Source of the DNA: Eurosta solidaginis
Lineage: Eukaryota; Arthropoda; Insecta; Diptera; Tephritidae
Reading direction: 5' to 3'
Assembly: GCF_040869045.1 (NCBI RefSeq)
Contig: NC_090319.1
Location: 53,106,779-53,170,778, forward strand
DNA length: 64,000 nt
Made by a program: the position numbers and the translations under genes
Shown here: positions 18,834 through 29,491 of the stretch, piece after piece
Numbering within the stretch: the stretch's first letter is position 1
Layout: every line of letters begins with the position of its first letter
Notes under the pieces: generated by a model
The model's input: only the letters and a program-made list of their open reading frames with translations
Databases searched by the model: none
What the model was told of the DNA's origin: nothing

Positions 18834-18950
18834 TTATATCTACGTCACCGTTAGTTTAGTTTATTATATGTGGTATCACAACGGACCGTCATGTTGTCCA
18901 AGTGAGCTTCCTCTATCAGGGAAGCTACCACCCAACCTAACCTAAAAACC
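16557..18950 (+). mobile_element. LOA-like LINE, 5'-truncated, 13-bp duplication
   Basis: The perfect target duplication TAGCTAAAGCAGT (16545-16557 and 18951-18963) brackets the element; the boundary base T at 16557 is shared. The insertion starts in the reverse transcriptase at SPGPDG and ends CCCAACCTAACCTAAAAACC rather than in a poly(A) tail. The duplication shows it arrived as a truncated copy. Confidence 0.9.
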
Positions 18951-19129
18951 TAGCTAAAGCAGTATTCGTGATTGATTGTCGTGCTGCTTTGTCGCTCCGA
19001 AAATAACGATGACGTGTAAAAATAATTTGGCAGAAGTCGCTTTCTAGCCGCCGTCGTTTATGTAATCAGTCATGTTTGAACAAAGTGAGATGCGACCACT
19101 CTGTTTTTGTACTCAGCTTACTTAGCGGC

Positions 19130-19489
19130 CACCGTGGTGTGATGGTAGCGTGCTCCGCCTACCACACCGTATGCCCTGGGTTCACACCCCGGGCAAAGCA
19201 ACATCAAAATTTTAGAAATAAGGTTTTTCAATTAGAAGAAAATTTTTCTAAGCAGGGTCGCCCCTCGGCAGTGTTTGGCAAGCGCTCCGGGTATATTTCT
19301 GCCATGAAAAGCTCTCAGTGAAAACTCATCTGCCTTGCAGATGCCGGAGTCGGCATAAAACATGTAGGTCCCGTCCGGCCAATTTGTAGGGAAAAGCAAG
19401 AGGAGCACGACGCAAATTGGAAGAGAAGCCCGGCCTTAGATCTCTTCGGAGGTTATCGCGCCTTACATATATTTATTTATTTACTTTGC
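19130..19489 (+). mobile_element. tRNA-derived SINE, second near-full copy
   Basis: Almost identical to 541-905 through the tRNA-like head, the body (TCGCCCCTCGGCAGTGTTTG) and the 3' end (CTCTTCGGAGGTTATCGCGC), with a short deletion near 19340 and a TATTTATTTATTTA tail. It directly abuts the R-family repeat at 19490. Confidence 0.85.
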
Positions 19490-20532
19490 ACACAGAGTAT
19501 ATTAACATGATTGGATAACGGTTGGTTGTACAGGTATACAGGAATCGAGATAGATATAGACTTCCATATATCAAAATCATCAGTATCGAATTTGATTGAG
19601 CCATGTCCGTCCGTCCGTCTGTCCGTTAACACGATAACTTGAGTAAATATTGAGATATCTTGACCAAATTTGGTACGTGAGCTTACCTGGACCCAGAATA
19701 TATTTATATTGAAAATGAGCGAAATCGGATGATAACCACGCCCACTTTTTATATATATAACATTTTGGAAAACACAAAAAACCTGATTATTTAGTAAATA
19801 ATACACCTAGAATGTTGAAATTTGACGTGTGGATTGATATTGGGACTCTTGGATAAAAATTTTTTTAAATGTGCGTGTCACCGCCCACTTGCGAGAAAAT
19901 CAATTTTACAAATATTATTAATCAAAAATCGTTAAACCTATCGTAACAAAATTCGGCAGAGATGTTGCCTTTACTATAAGGACTGCTTTGAAGAAAAATT
20001 CACGAAATCGGTTAAGGACCACGCCCACTTTTATACAAAAGATTTTTAAAAGGGTCGTGGACGAATAAAATAAGCTATATCTTTGCAAAAAAAGGGCTTT
20101 ATATCAATGGTATTTCAGTTCCCAAGTGCATTTATAATAATAAATAAATTTAAAAAAATGGGCGTGGCATCGCCTCTTTTATGACTAAGCATTTTCTATG
20201 TTTCGGGAGCCATAACTCGAAGAAAAATTAACATATCGTAATGAAATTGTGTACACATATTTTCCTTATAGCAGAAAATGTTTCTAGTAAAACAAATTAA
20301 AAGGGCTCGTAGACTAGAATAATAAGCTATAACTTAGCCAAAAATAGTTTTGAATCAATGATATTTCACTTATCAAGTTTTATTGTAAGAGGAAATGGGG
20401 AGACATTTTTGCTTTTAAGGGGGGTGCCACGTGTTGCGTAGAAAAGTAATTTATCTGAAATGAAATGTACAATTGAAGCTCACGTTGAGTATATAATGTT
20501 CGGTTACACCCGAACTTAGACACCTTTACTTG
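19490..20532 (-). mobile_element. R-family repeat, short copy without tandem array
   Basis: It keeps both characteristic zones of the R family: the hairpin end GTTCGGTTACACCCGAACTT near 20500, and the opposite end with GGATAACGGTTGGTTGTACA and CCGTCCGTCCGTCTGTCCGT. The 130-bp tandem monomers of the long copies are missing. The central part repeats phrases like 'ACCACGCCCACTTTT', found in all copies. Confidence 0.75.
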
Positions 20533-20580
20533 TTATACAGTCATTTTGTTGCACTTTTGTTGTTAGTGATACAGGCCCTG

Positions 20581-21192
20581 CTGGTTCCCAATTGGGAACC
20601 AGCATCAACACTAGCAACAACATCAGCACTGAAATCCAGCGAAGAATCAATCTTGCCAATAAATGCTACTTTGGACTAGGTAGGCAATTGAGAAGTAAAG
20701 TCCTCTCTCGGCGAACGAAAATCAAACTCTACAAGTCACTTATCGTACCCGTCCTGCTATATTGGGCAGAAGCATGGACCATGACAACAGCAGACGAAGC
20801 GGCTTTGGGAGTGTTCGAGAGAAAAGTTTAGATTTATGGACCTCTACGCGTTGGCGATGGCGAGTACCGAAGAAGATTTAATGATGAGCTGTACGAGCTA
20901 TACGCAGACATCAACATAGTCCAGCGAATTAAAACGCAGCGGCTGCGCTGGCTAGGCCATGTTATGCGAATGAAAGATGATGCTCCGGCCAAGAAAGTGT
21001 TTCTATCGGAACCCGCCTATGGAAGCAGAGGTAGAGGGCGGCCCCCACTCCGTTGGAAGGACCAGGTGGAAAACGATTTAAACTCCCTTGGTGTGACCAA
21101 TTGGCGCCGGTTGGCGGAGCGAAGGAGCGACTGGCGCGCCTTGTTGGACGGCCATAACCGTTTAGACGGTTAAGCACCAATTAAGTAAGTAA
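20581..21192 (+). mobile_element. RTE-like LINE tail with 13-bp duplication
   Basis: It is flanked by perfect GATACAGGCCCTG (20568-20580 and 21193-21205). It carries about 600 bp of the LINE 3' end: GTSINTSNNISTEIQRRI..., YWAEAWTM, then after a frame break RLRWLGHVMRMKDD and GRGRPPLRWKDQV, ending AATTAAGTAAGTAA. The first 22 bases form a perfect palindrome, pointing to a small 5' inversion made during insertion. Confidence 0.9.
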
Positions 21193-21205
21193 GATACAGG
21201 CCCTG

Positions 21206-21784
21206 TAACGTTACTTTCAAATTGTACCTCACGTTCTCGCAGATTGTTGTTTGAAAATAAAAATAAAAATTGGATCAGCAAAATAGATATCACACGATAG
21301 CTCTTTGCTATCGTTCGGCTCAGGTCCGCACATTAAATTAAGCGATAAGATTATTGTAATAAATTACTTGTCCTGCTGGTAGTAGGCAAAATTACTGTGT
21401 AAAAAATACTCCAAACACTTTGGTTGATACTAGCCAATCGTGTTGGAGTGATCAAAGATGCTAAAAAGTTGATAATTTTAGCTCTAAAAGAAACACAAAT
21501 ATATTAAAATAATTAATACAAGGTATTTTTATGCCTATTTTCAAATTAAGTTGTTTTACTTTTCAACGGCGGCATAAAACTAACCGAAAGTGACTAATTC
21601 TGGAAAGTACCCAGCATATGCCTTCAGCTTTTGTGTCGTTCCTCATCACAACGAAATAAAATGAATTCCTATATTAAAATTACAAACCAGTCCCAAAACA
21701 AAACAGCCCTAATGGCAGACATTTCGCATGTCGTTATGGGTCGGTTATAAAATCGATAGTTTAGGTTACTGTCTAATTTGTTTT
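21206..21784. other. Intergenic, nothing recognised
   Basis: AT-rich sequence without open frames of note, inverted ends or RNA genes. It may include the unmarked left edge of the R1-clade LINE. Confidence 0.5.
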
Positions 21785-22501
21785 GGCTGAGCTCAGGCCA
21801 AGGGGGTCACTGCTGGCGGACAGTGAACGGCCTATTAAATAGGTTAGCTGCGAATATCAAATAAGCAGCCCTCGACCAAGAGCGGCTGGTGAGGAGGGTT
21901 TGGCTTAAAAGGCCTAAAGCACCCTGAGAACCTCCAGTGACAGGGCGAGTAGTTGCCGCCCTGAATTAAGCATCCACAGCCTAGTGCGGGGTTGCTTCGA
22001 GGGAATACCTACCCAAGATAGGGAGGCAACTATACGACGTGGGATACACACTCAGGAAGGTAAAGAGGTAAATTATTTGTAAATTTAAGGTGATTGTCAC
22101 ATTAAGACTGAGCCCAGTAAGGTCTTAATTAAGGTATACTGGAATCAACGACTCGGATATGTTTGTTAAGGGCTGGCGAATGTGGCATTCGGAAATCTCA
22201 GTACACGGCTTGACACACCGTCGAAATGACTTTCCGGTTAATGTCCCATTCGTCTCCGTCCCGTTAAAACCTTGGCAGGCCTTGGGGTACGTTCAAAGTC
22301 CGTCATCATTAAGTTGGTGGTGCAGGTTCGGTTGAGATCCTCCCGATTAATACTGATCTGGCTCTGAACGCAGTCTTCATGAGGGACTGCGTCAACCTTC
22401 ACGTGGCCTCCCTGCCTTCGCATAGACAACCACGGGATCTATATAGGTAACTGCACACTCGGACCAAGATAGCGGCCTCAAGTGGGGACCCAATTAAATA
22501 A

Positions 22502-23935
22502 ATGATGAGCAACAACAATACTAAAATAAAAAACCAAACACAGGAGAATGAAATGGCGTTCAATCCATTTGTAGGAAGGAAGCTAGCTCGCTCTCCAGAA
22601 GGGCGTGGCCCATCGGCTGGGGGCCTTAACATTTCGTCGCAAGTGGTAACGAAACCCAAAGGAGCGGAGGCCGAAAGCAAGCAAGGAGCGTTGTCGCCGG
22701 GTGCTACACCGAAGCTTTGCAAAAAGAACTCCGACAGCAAGGCTCAAACGGGCACACCATTATTAAGTGAGCTAATTAAGCAGGCGTCAGCTGCGTTAAA
22801 TCAGCAAAACCCCCCTGGAGAGAAAAAGATGACCAAGCTAGGCAAGGCGATTGAGGACTTGATGCAGTTCTTCATAGGGCGTAATAATATACACGCGGAA
22901 ATCAAGCGCTTGGCCTCCGTAATAAAAGTGCTGTACATCGAGTCGGCCCTAGAGGTAAAGAATTTAGAACATAAATTGCGTGCAAGCGAATGCGCCAAGG
23001 ATAGAAGTCCATCACCCCCAGGAAAGCGACCGAGGAATAATTCGTACTCGACCAAGGAGAACAACGTGGTAAAACCCACTACTACTCTAAAAGATGTCTT
23101 ACCAGGGCACGTGGGTGGACACAAACGACGGCAAGAAACGCAAGAGAAGACGGAGCGGAAAGAGGAAACTGCAGCCCAAAAGACGGGAGAGTGGCAGTTA
23201 GCCAAAAAGAAGAGCAAGAAAAAATCACTTAAGGCTAGGCCGGATGCAATCATCATTTCCAAGGCGGGGGATGCGACGTACGCCGACATATTGCGTAAAG
23301 TGAGAAGATGCGACGAATTAAAATCCCTGGGTGATGACGTCAAAACGATTAGAAGAACGGCGAAAGGAGAGCTGTTACTAGAGCTGAAAAAATCGCAAGA
23401 TGGGAAAACAAGCGCGTACCAAGCAGAAATTGAAGCGGTACTAAAGGACTCGGCTAAAGTTATAACAAAGTCCCAAATGGTCACGCTACAGTGCAGAGAT
23501 CTCGATGAGATTACTACGCCCGAGGAGATTTGCAACGCCCTCCACCAGCAATGCAACATCAAACTTCCAGATGTGGCTGCCATAAAAAGCATACGCACAG
23601 GGTACAGTGGCACGAAGTCGGCACTTATAAGCCTTAGAGCGGATGATGCCAAGGCGGTTCTTAATACGCAAAGAATCCGGGTAGGATGGGTTTCCTGCCG
23701 AATTAGAGAGCTCAAGCAAGAAAAACGCTGTTATAGGTGCTGGGGCTACGGGCATATAGCTCAGAAATGTAAGGAGACTGTAGATAGGTCTAGCCTATGC
23801 AGGAAATGCGGCCAGGAAGGTCATAAGGCTGCAAGTTGCGAAAATGCACCGAAATGCGCGCTATGTGGGGGACAACATTCAGCAGGCAGTTTTAAATGCC
23901 CACAACGAGAGGGCAGCAAAATGACTGTCTCATGA
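22502..23935 (+). CDS. R1-like LINE ORF1 (Gag-like nucleic-acid binding protein)
   Basis: An intact frame of 477 residues. The first 250 residues are polar and basic with Lys-rich stretches (KKKSKKKSLKAR), then comes an RRM-like region (about 250-400), then three zinc knuckles: CYRCWGYGHIAQKC, CRKCGQEGHKAASC and CALCGGQHSAGSFKC. In R1-type elements ORF1 binds the element RNA and helps bring it to chromatin. The stop TGA overlaps the ORF2 start in ATGA (23932-23935), an arrangement known to allow termination-reinitiation in relatives. The 304-codon antisense frame at 22801-23715 is a shadow. Confidence 0.88.
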   Translation: MMSNNNTKIKNQTQENEMAFNPFVGRKLARSPEGRGPSAGGLNISSQVVTKPKGAEAESKQGALSPGATPKLCKKNSDSKAQTGTPLLSELIKQASAALNQQNPPGEKKMTKLGKAIEDLMQFFIGRNNIHAEIKRLASVIKVLYIESALEVKNLEHKLRASECAKDRSPSPPGKRPRNNSYSTKENNVVKPTTTLKDVLPGHVGGHKRRQETQEKTERKEETAAQKTGEWQLAKKKSKKKSLKARPDAIIISKAGDATYADILRKVRRCDELKSLGDDVKTIRRTAKGELLLELKKSQDGKTSAYQAEIEAVLKDSAKVITKSQMVTLQCRDLDEITTPEEICNALHQQCNIKLPDVAAIKSIRTGYSGTKSALISLRADDAKAVLNTQRIRVGWVSCRIRELKQEKRCYRCWGYGHIAQKCKETVDRSSLCRKCGQEGHKAASCENAPKCALCGGQHSAGSFKCPQREGSKMTVS

Positions 23936-26904
23936 GGGTATTGCAGCTCAATTTAAACCATTGCGAGGCAGCCCAAGAGATATTATCCCAAACAGTCTAT
24001 GAAGGAGGATATGACATAGTGGTACTCTCTGAACAATACAAAAATCGCCAGGAGCAGGGTTGGCTCTCAGATTCAGCAGGCAAAGCCTCAATTTGGGCAC
24101 CAGGGAAATTTCTCCCACAGGAAATTATGACGCCAACGGTAGCAGGATTCACGTGGGCAAAAATCAACGGTATATACGTCTTCAGTTGCTATGCCCCTCC
24201 GAGCATGACCATCGCCGAGTTCGAAGACATGATATACGGGATCACCATTGAAGCACGAGGTAAACACCCGCTTTTAGTGTGTGGAGACTTCAATGCATGG
24301 TCATCTGTGTGGGGAAGTAGACGAACCAACGAAAGAGGGAGAGTTCTCCTCGAAAGTCTTACTTCTTTGAGGCTAGAACTCCTAAATGAACCAGGGATAT
24401 ATACCTTCGATACAGGTACCAGACGATCCATTATAGATCTCACCTTCGCTAGCAGCGAAATAGCAAGACGAGCAAAATGGTCCATAAGCAACGTCTACAC
24501 ACACAGCGACCATAAAGCTATTAGCGTAGAGCTGCTCGAAACTCCACGAACGGTAGCAGCAAGACATCGACAAAGTAGGAAATGGAAACAGCACCTTTTC
24601 GACCCACAAATATTTGACATTATCTGGAAGGACGCCATAGTACGAGAATCGCATGCGGAAGACCAGTCGGTTCAAATCACTAAGTTGCTATGTATGGCAT
24701 GTGATGCTGCCATGCCCAGAAGTCGCGGAAAAGCACAGCGCACTCCGGTATATTGGTGGAATGACGAAATTGCGGAAGAGCGTAGAAAATGCCACAAAGC
24801 ACGAAGAATAGCGCAGAGGGCACGCTCATCACCACGATATGCAGAGCTACACAGCACCTATGTCGCACAAAGAAAGGCACTTAAAAATGCCATAAAAAAG
24901 AGCAAGAAGTTATGCTTTAGGGAACTGCTGGATAATGTCGACCTAGATCCTTGGGGATCAGCCTACAGAACTGTGATGGCCAAAGTTAAAGGACCGATAT
25001 CACAGCAACCTACGTGCCCGATACTGATGAATATTATTGTTGAAACACTTTTCCCGGCGCAAGATCGCTGGACTTATCCAAGCGAGGATCTAGAAAGTAC
25101 GGAAATTCCGCAAATTACAGAGCAAGAGGTGCTGGACGCTGCAAAAAGAGTTGCTGATAACAAATCCCCAGGACCCGACGATGTACCAAACATAGCCCTT
25201 AAAGCCGCGATTATAACTAGGGCTACATTATTTACTGATCTTTTTAATGCCTGTATGCAAGAAGGCGTGTTCCCTCGCCCGTGGAAACGACAAAGACTAG
25301 TCCTATTGCTGAAACGTGGTAAACAGCCGGACCAACCATCCTCATATAGGCCACTTTGTATGCTGGATTCCCTAGGGAAGATTTTCGAGCGTATAATTAG
25401 TGAGCGCCTACAGCTGACTCTAGAAAGACCAGGTGGCTTATCGAATAGTCAATATGGATTTCGCAAATCAAGATCCACCGTAGATGCAATACAAACAGTC
25501 GTCAATATAGCTAGAGAAGCTATCTCTGGAGGCCAAAATAAAAGGAAGTTCTGTGCACTGATTATGTTGGACATCAAGAATGCTTTTAACACTGCGAACT
25601 GGATGCAGATAATGGCAGCGCTGCAAAGCTTCGGCACTCCAGCTTACTTACGCAGAATTATAGGTAGCTATCTTAAAGACAGAGTACTTCTTTTTGACAC
25701 GGATCAAGGAGCTAAAGAGTACAAAAACACAGGAGGCGTCCCACAGGGATCTGTTCTCGGTCCAACGCTTTGGAATGTAATGTATGACGGGGTGCTAAAG
25801 ATTGATCTACCAGAAAACACGCAAATTGTGGGATATGCTGATGATATTGCAGTGGTAGTAGTGGCCAAGAAACTGGACCTGCTTCAAGCATTATGTAATG
25901 ACGCCGTAGCAAGAATAAAGGAATGGCTGACCAATACAGGACTGGAGTTGGCTAGCCAAAAGACGGAAGTGGTATTAGTAAGCTCCAAACGGTCGGCGAA
26001 CGAATTAGTCTTAACTGTCGGGGATCATCAAATCACCTCAAAGGATTCCTTAAAATACTTAGGAGTGCACATTGACTCTAAGTTAACTTTCAAAGAGCAC
26101 TTCAGAGCGGTGGGGGAGAAAATTACCAAAGTTAATGGATCACTTATGCGAATAATGCCTAACATTGGTGGTCCGAGCGAAGCTATACGTCAGCTATTGT
26201 CCACAGTAACCAGCTCAATAATACTATACGCAGCACCAGTGTGGTATGGATCTAAACAGACCCATCAAAAATATATATTAGCAGCGTACCGACTTGCTTC
26301 TTTAAGAATAGCAAGTGCTTATCGGACGGTGTCCGACGACGCGATCCTGGTTCTAACCCGGAAAATCCCAGTGGACTTACTGGCAAGCGAAATGGCCGAT
26401 CTGTATAACACTAATATCGAGTGACCATCTGAAGAAGACAAGAAAAGAGCAAGGACACAAACAATAGCTAAGTGGCAAGAACGGTGGGAGGCCTCGAGTA
26501 AAGGGCGTTGGACTTTCACACTAGTTTGGAACGTAGCTCAATGGAATGAGCGGAAGCACGGCGAACTGAACTACCATCTCACGCAAATAATGAGTGGACA
26601 TGGCGGTTTCAAAGAGTATTTATGGAAGCGTAGGATAGAGGAAGATCCTCATTGCCCAATGTGTACCACAGAGTTAGAAAACGCAGAACACGTCATGTTC
26701 TACTGCCCCCGTTTCCACGAAGAAAGACTCACCTTGCATGGAGTCTTTGGGGAGGAACCTACCACAAGAAATTTAGTTTCACATATGTGCAGCAGGAAAG
26801 AATGCTGGACTGCAGTGAGCAAAATGGCATTTATAGTAATGACACGCCTGATGGATGCTGAGAGGGAGCGCAGAGAAATGCGCATGCGAAGCAGTGGTGA
26901 TTAA
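23932..26904 (+). pseudogene. R1-like LINE ORF2 (endonuclease and RT), one stop
   Basis: The frame starts at ATG 23932 and reaches 26904 with a single in-frame TGA at 26422-26424, so about 990 residues with one nonsense codon. Endonuclease of the AP type: LNLNHCEAAQ, SEQY, CGDFNAWSSVWGS and YTHSDHKAISVEL (catalytic Asp-His). RT: SSYRPLCMLDSLGKIFERI, ALIMLDIKNAFNTANW (A), GGVPQGSVLGPTLWN (B) and IVGYADDIAVVV (C). Past the stop comes a C-terminal Cys/His cluster CPMCTTELENAEHVMFYC. The stop is probably a CGA-to-TGA change. Confidence 0.88.
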
Positions 26905-26990
26905 ATGGACACTCAGAGCAAATAGCATTTATTTTTGTCTTTAATCGGCCTAAAAGCTCCCAACCTAAAAAATTATAATTTTTAAAATAT

Positions 26991-27467
26991 TGTGACGAAT
27001 ATTAGTAACACTAAGTGATACTCACATCACTAATCTGATACTTAGTACATAAAGCCACAACAACAATAAAGCAAGCTGCTACGCTTGTATGTACGTAAAC
27101 AAATTAAACATCATGTACACACATACATACAAGCAGCAGAGAGATACTCAAAAACGCATGTCATCATCAGCAACTACTTCGCTCACATATACACACACAT
27201 AAGGTTACACACTACAAATGTAGAGGATTCTAGAAGAAGAAACGTCTAGACATTTGGGCAGAGAGTATAAAAGCAGCAGAAGCTGAGTAGTCCGTACTCA
27301 GTTTGATTTAAGCAAGCGATTAGTTGTGAAGTATCAGTGTTATTTTGAAGTACTTTAATAAAGGCCACTTTGCATTATTGAATATAAGAGTTATTTATTC
27401 AACAGTTTAGCGATACGAACATTAGTAGAAGGTGTAAAATAAGCGGAGTTTCACTAAATTCGTTACA
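26991..27467 (+). mobile_element. Solo LTR (477 bp)
   Basis: It starts TGTGACGAATATTAG and ends AAATTCGTTACA, so the ends are short inverted repeats as in the full Gypsy element. It holds a putative TATA region (GAGAGTATAAAAGCAGC) and AATAAAGG before TTATTTATTCAACAG. The left flank ATAT and right flank ATGT differ at one base. It belongs with 50453-50949, 10471-11236 and 5922-6124. Confidence 0.85.
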
Positions 27468-27980
27468 ATGTGTATGTTCGTCAAAGCGAGTTGGGACAAA
27501 TATTGAAACTTTGTTACGACAATTTTTCATTTTAATACAAAATGAATTACATTTGTACATCATTGTTACCCTTGCTATTCTTTTTTGTATAAGCATGGAC
27601 GTTTTTCCGCTCATGGACGCTTCTCGACATTTTTAATGTGACCGCAAAGCTGCCACGCTGACGATGCCTAATAAATAGGCCATGTAGGTGTCAGATAATC
27701 AGATTTTATTAGAGTTAAAAATGACGACGGAGAGGTTCAGCAGAGTATAATATAAGCTGTTTAAAAGCCTTTTAAGACTTATGTCGGACTCTTATTTAGT
27801 TTCGAATGATATACGTTAATAGGCTCATAGAGGACGACCATTGCAAGAAGAGAATACACAGGTTTCGTCCTCCCAAATGAGTGCATACCGACTGTAAACG
27901 CTCCAATTTATATATTTTTTTCTACTCTTTTTTGACTTAAAATGTTTACTGGGTAAACTTAAATTTTTGCAACGGCATGC
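27468..27980. other. Intergenic, nothing recognised
   Basis: AT-rich, with only short minus-strand frames and no domain. It lies between the solo LTR and the 3' end of the RTE-like LINE. Confidence 0.5.
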
Positions 27981-28004
27981 ATTACTTACTTACTTAATTG
28001 GCGC

Positions 28005-29491
28005 TTAACCGTCTAAACGGTTATGGCCGTCCAACAAGCCGCGCCAGTCGCTCCTTCGCTCCGCCAACCGGCGCCAATTGGTCACACCAAGGGAGTTTAA
28101 ATCGTTTTCCACCTGGTCCTTCCAACGGAGTGGGGGCCGCCCTCTACCTCTGCTTCCATAGGCGGGTTCCGATAGAAACACTTTCTTGGCCGGAGCATCA
28201 TCTTTCATTCGCATAACATGGCCTAGCCAGCGCAGCCGCTGCGTTTAATTCGCTGGACTATGTTGATGTCTGCGTATAGCTCGTACAGCTCATCATTAAA
28301 TCTTCTTCGGTACTCGCCATCGCCAACGCGTAGAGGTCCATAAATCTTTCGAAGAACTTTTCTCTCGAACACTCCTAAAGCCGCTTCACCTGCTGTTGTC
28401 ATGGTCCATGCTTCTGCCCCATATAGCAGGACGGGTACGATAAGTGACTTGTAGAGTATGATTTTCGTTCGCCGAGAGAGGACTTTACTTTTCAATTGCC
28501 TACCTAGTCCAAAGTAGCATTTATTGGCAAGATTGATTCTTCGCTGGATTTCAGTGCTGATGTTGTTGCTAGTGTTGATGCTGGTTCCCAAATAAACGAA
28601 ATCTTTTACTATTTCGAAATTATGGCTGCCAACAGTAGCGTGGTTGCCAAGGCGCGTATGCGCTGACTCTTTGCTGGATGACAGCAGGTACTTCGTTTTG
28701 TCCTCATTCATCATCAAACCCATCTTTACCGCTTCTTTTTCCAGTTTGGAGTAAGCAGAACTAACAGCGCGGGTGTTTAGGCTGATGATATCAATGTCAT
28801 CAGCATATGCCAGTAATTGCACGCTTTTATAGTATATTGTTCCAGTGCGGTTAAGTTCTGCAGCTAGTATAATTTTCTCCAGCATCAAATTAAAGAAATC
28901 GCACAATAGGGGGTCACCCTGTCTGAAACCTCGTTTAGTTTCGAACGGCTCGGAGAGGTCCTTCCCAATTCTGACTGAGCTGATAGTGTTGCTCAACGTC
29001 ATTTTGCACAGCCATATAAGTTTTGCGGGGAAACCAAATTCATACATAGCGGCATATAGGCAGCTCCTTTTCGTGCTGTCGAAGGCGACTTTAAAGTCGA
29101 CGAAGAGGTGATGTGTGTCGATTCTCTTTTCACGGGTTTTTCCAAGATTTGGCGCATTGTGAAAATCTGGTCGATGGTAGATTTACCAGGTCTGAAGCCG
29201 CACTGATAAGGTCCAATCAGCCGGTTCACGGTGGGCTTCAATCTTTTGCACAATACACTTGAAAGGACCTTATATGCGATATTAAGAAGGCTGATTCCAC
29301 GATAGTTGGTGCATTTTGCAGTATCCCCCTTCTTGTGGACTGGGCAAAGAACACTTAGATTCCAACCGTGGGGCATGCACTCGTCCGCCCATATTTTGCT
29401 AAGAAGCTGCTGCATGTCCCTTACCAACTCCTCGCCGCCGTACTTGAATAGCTCCGCAGGCAATCCATCAGCGCCCACGGCCTTGTTGTTT
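28005..29491 (-). pseudogene. RTE-like LINE reverse transcriptase, frameshifted
   Basis: Frame 1 (from 29491 to about 29050) covers RT motifs 1-3. Frame 2 (28223-29047) covers motif B, the catalytic YADDID and the long C-terminal part (TSINTSNNISTEIQRRINL). Frame 3 (28005-28214) ends the protein with GRGRPPLRWKDQVENDL and a final GHNRLDG. Motif A is disrupted around the first frameshift. The catalytic Asp pair is intact. No stop codons lie within each piece, so decay is recent and by indels. Confidence 0.85.

Larger units (their letters stand above)
21785..26985 (+). mobile_element. R1-clade LINE, nearly complete
   Basis: A GC-richer 5' leader (about 21785-22501) is followed by two overlapping ORFs and a short AT-rich 3' UTR, about 5.2 kb in all. 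Clade evidence is the endonuclease opening RVLQLNLNHCEAAQEILSQ, three CCHC knuckles at the end of ORF1 and no RNase H. The exact 5' edge is uncertain. The 3' side is cut by a solo LTR at 26991. Only one clear inactivating base is visible. Confidence 0.85.

Noticed and set aside
22801..23715. 304-codon minus-strand frame
   Set aside because: Antisense shadow of the LINE ORF1, whose zinc knuckles show the true strand.
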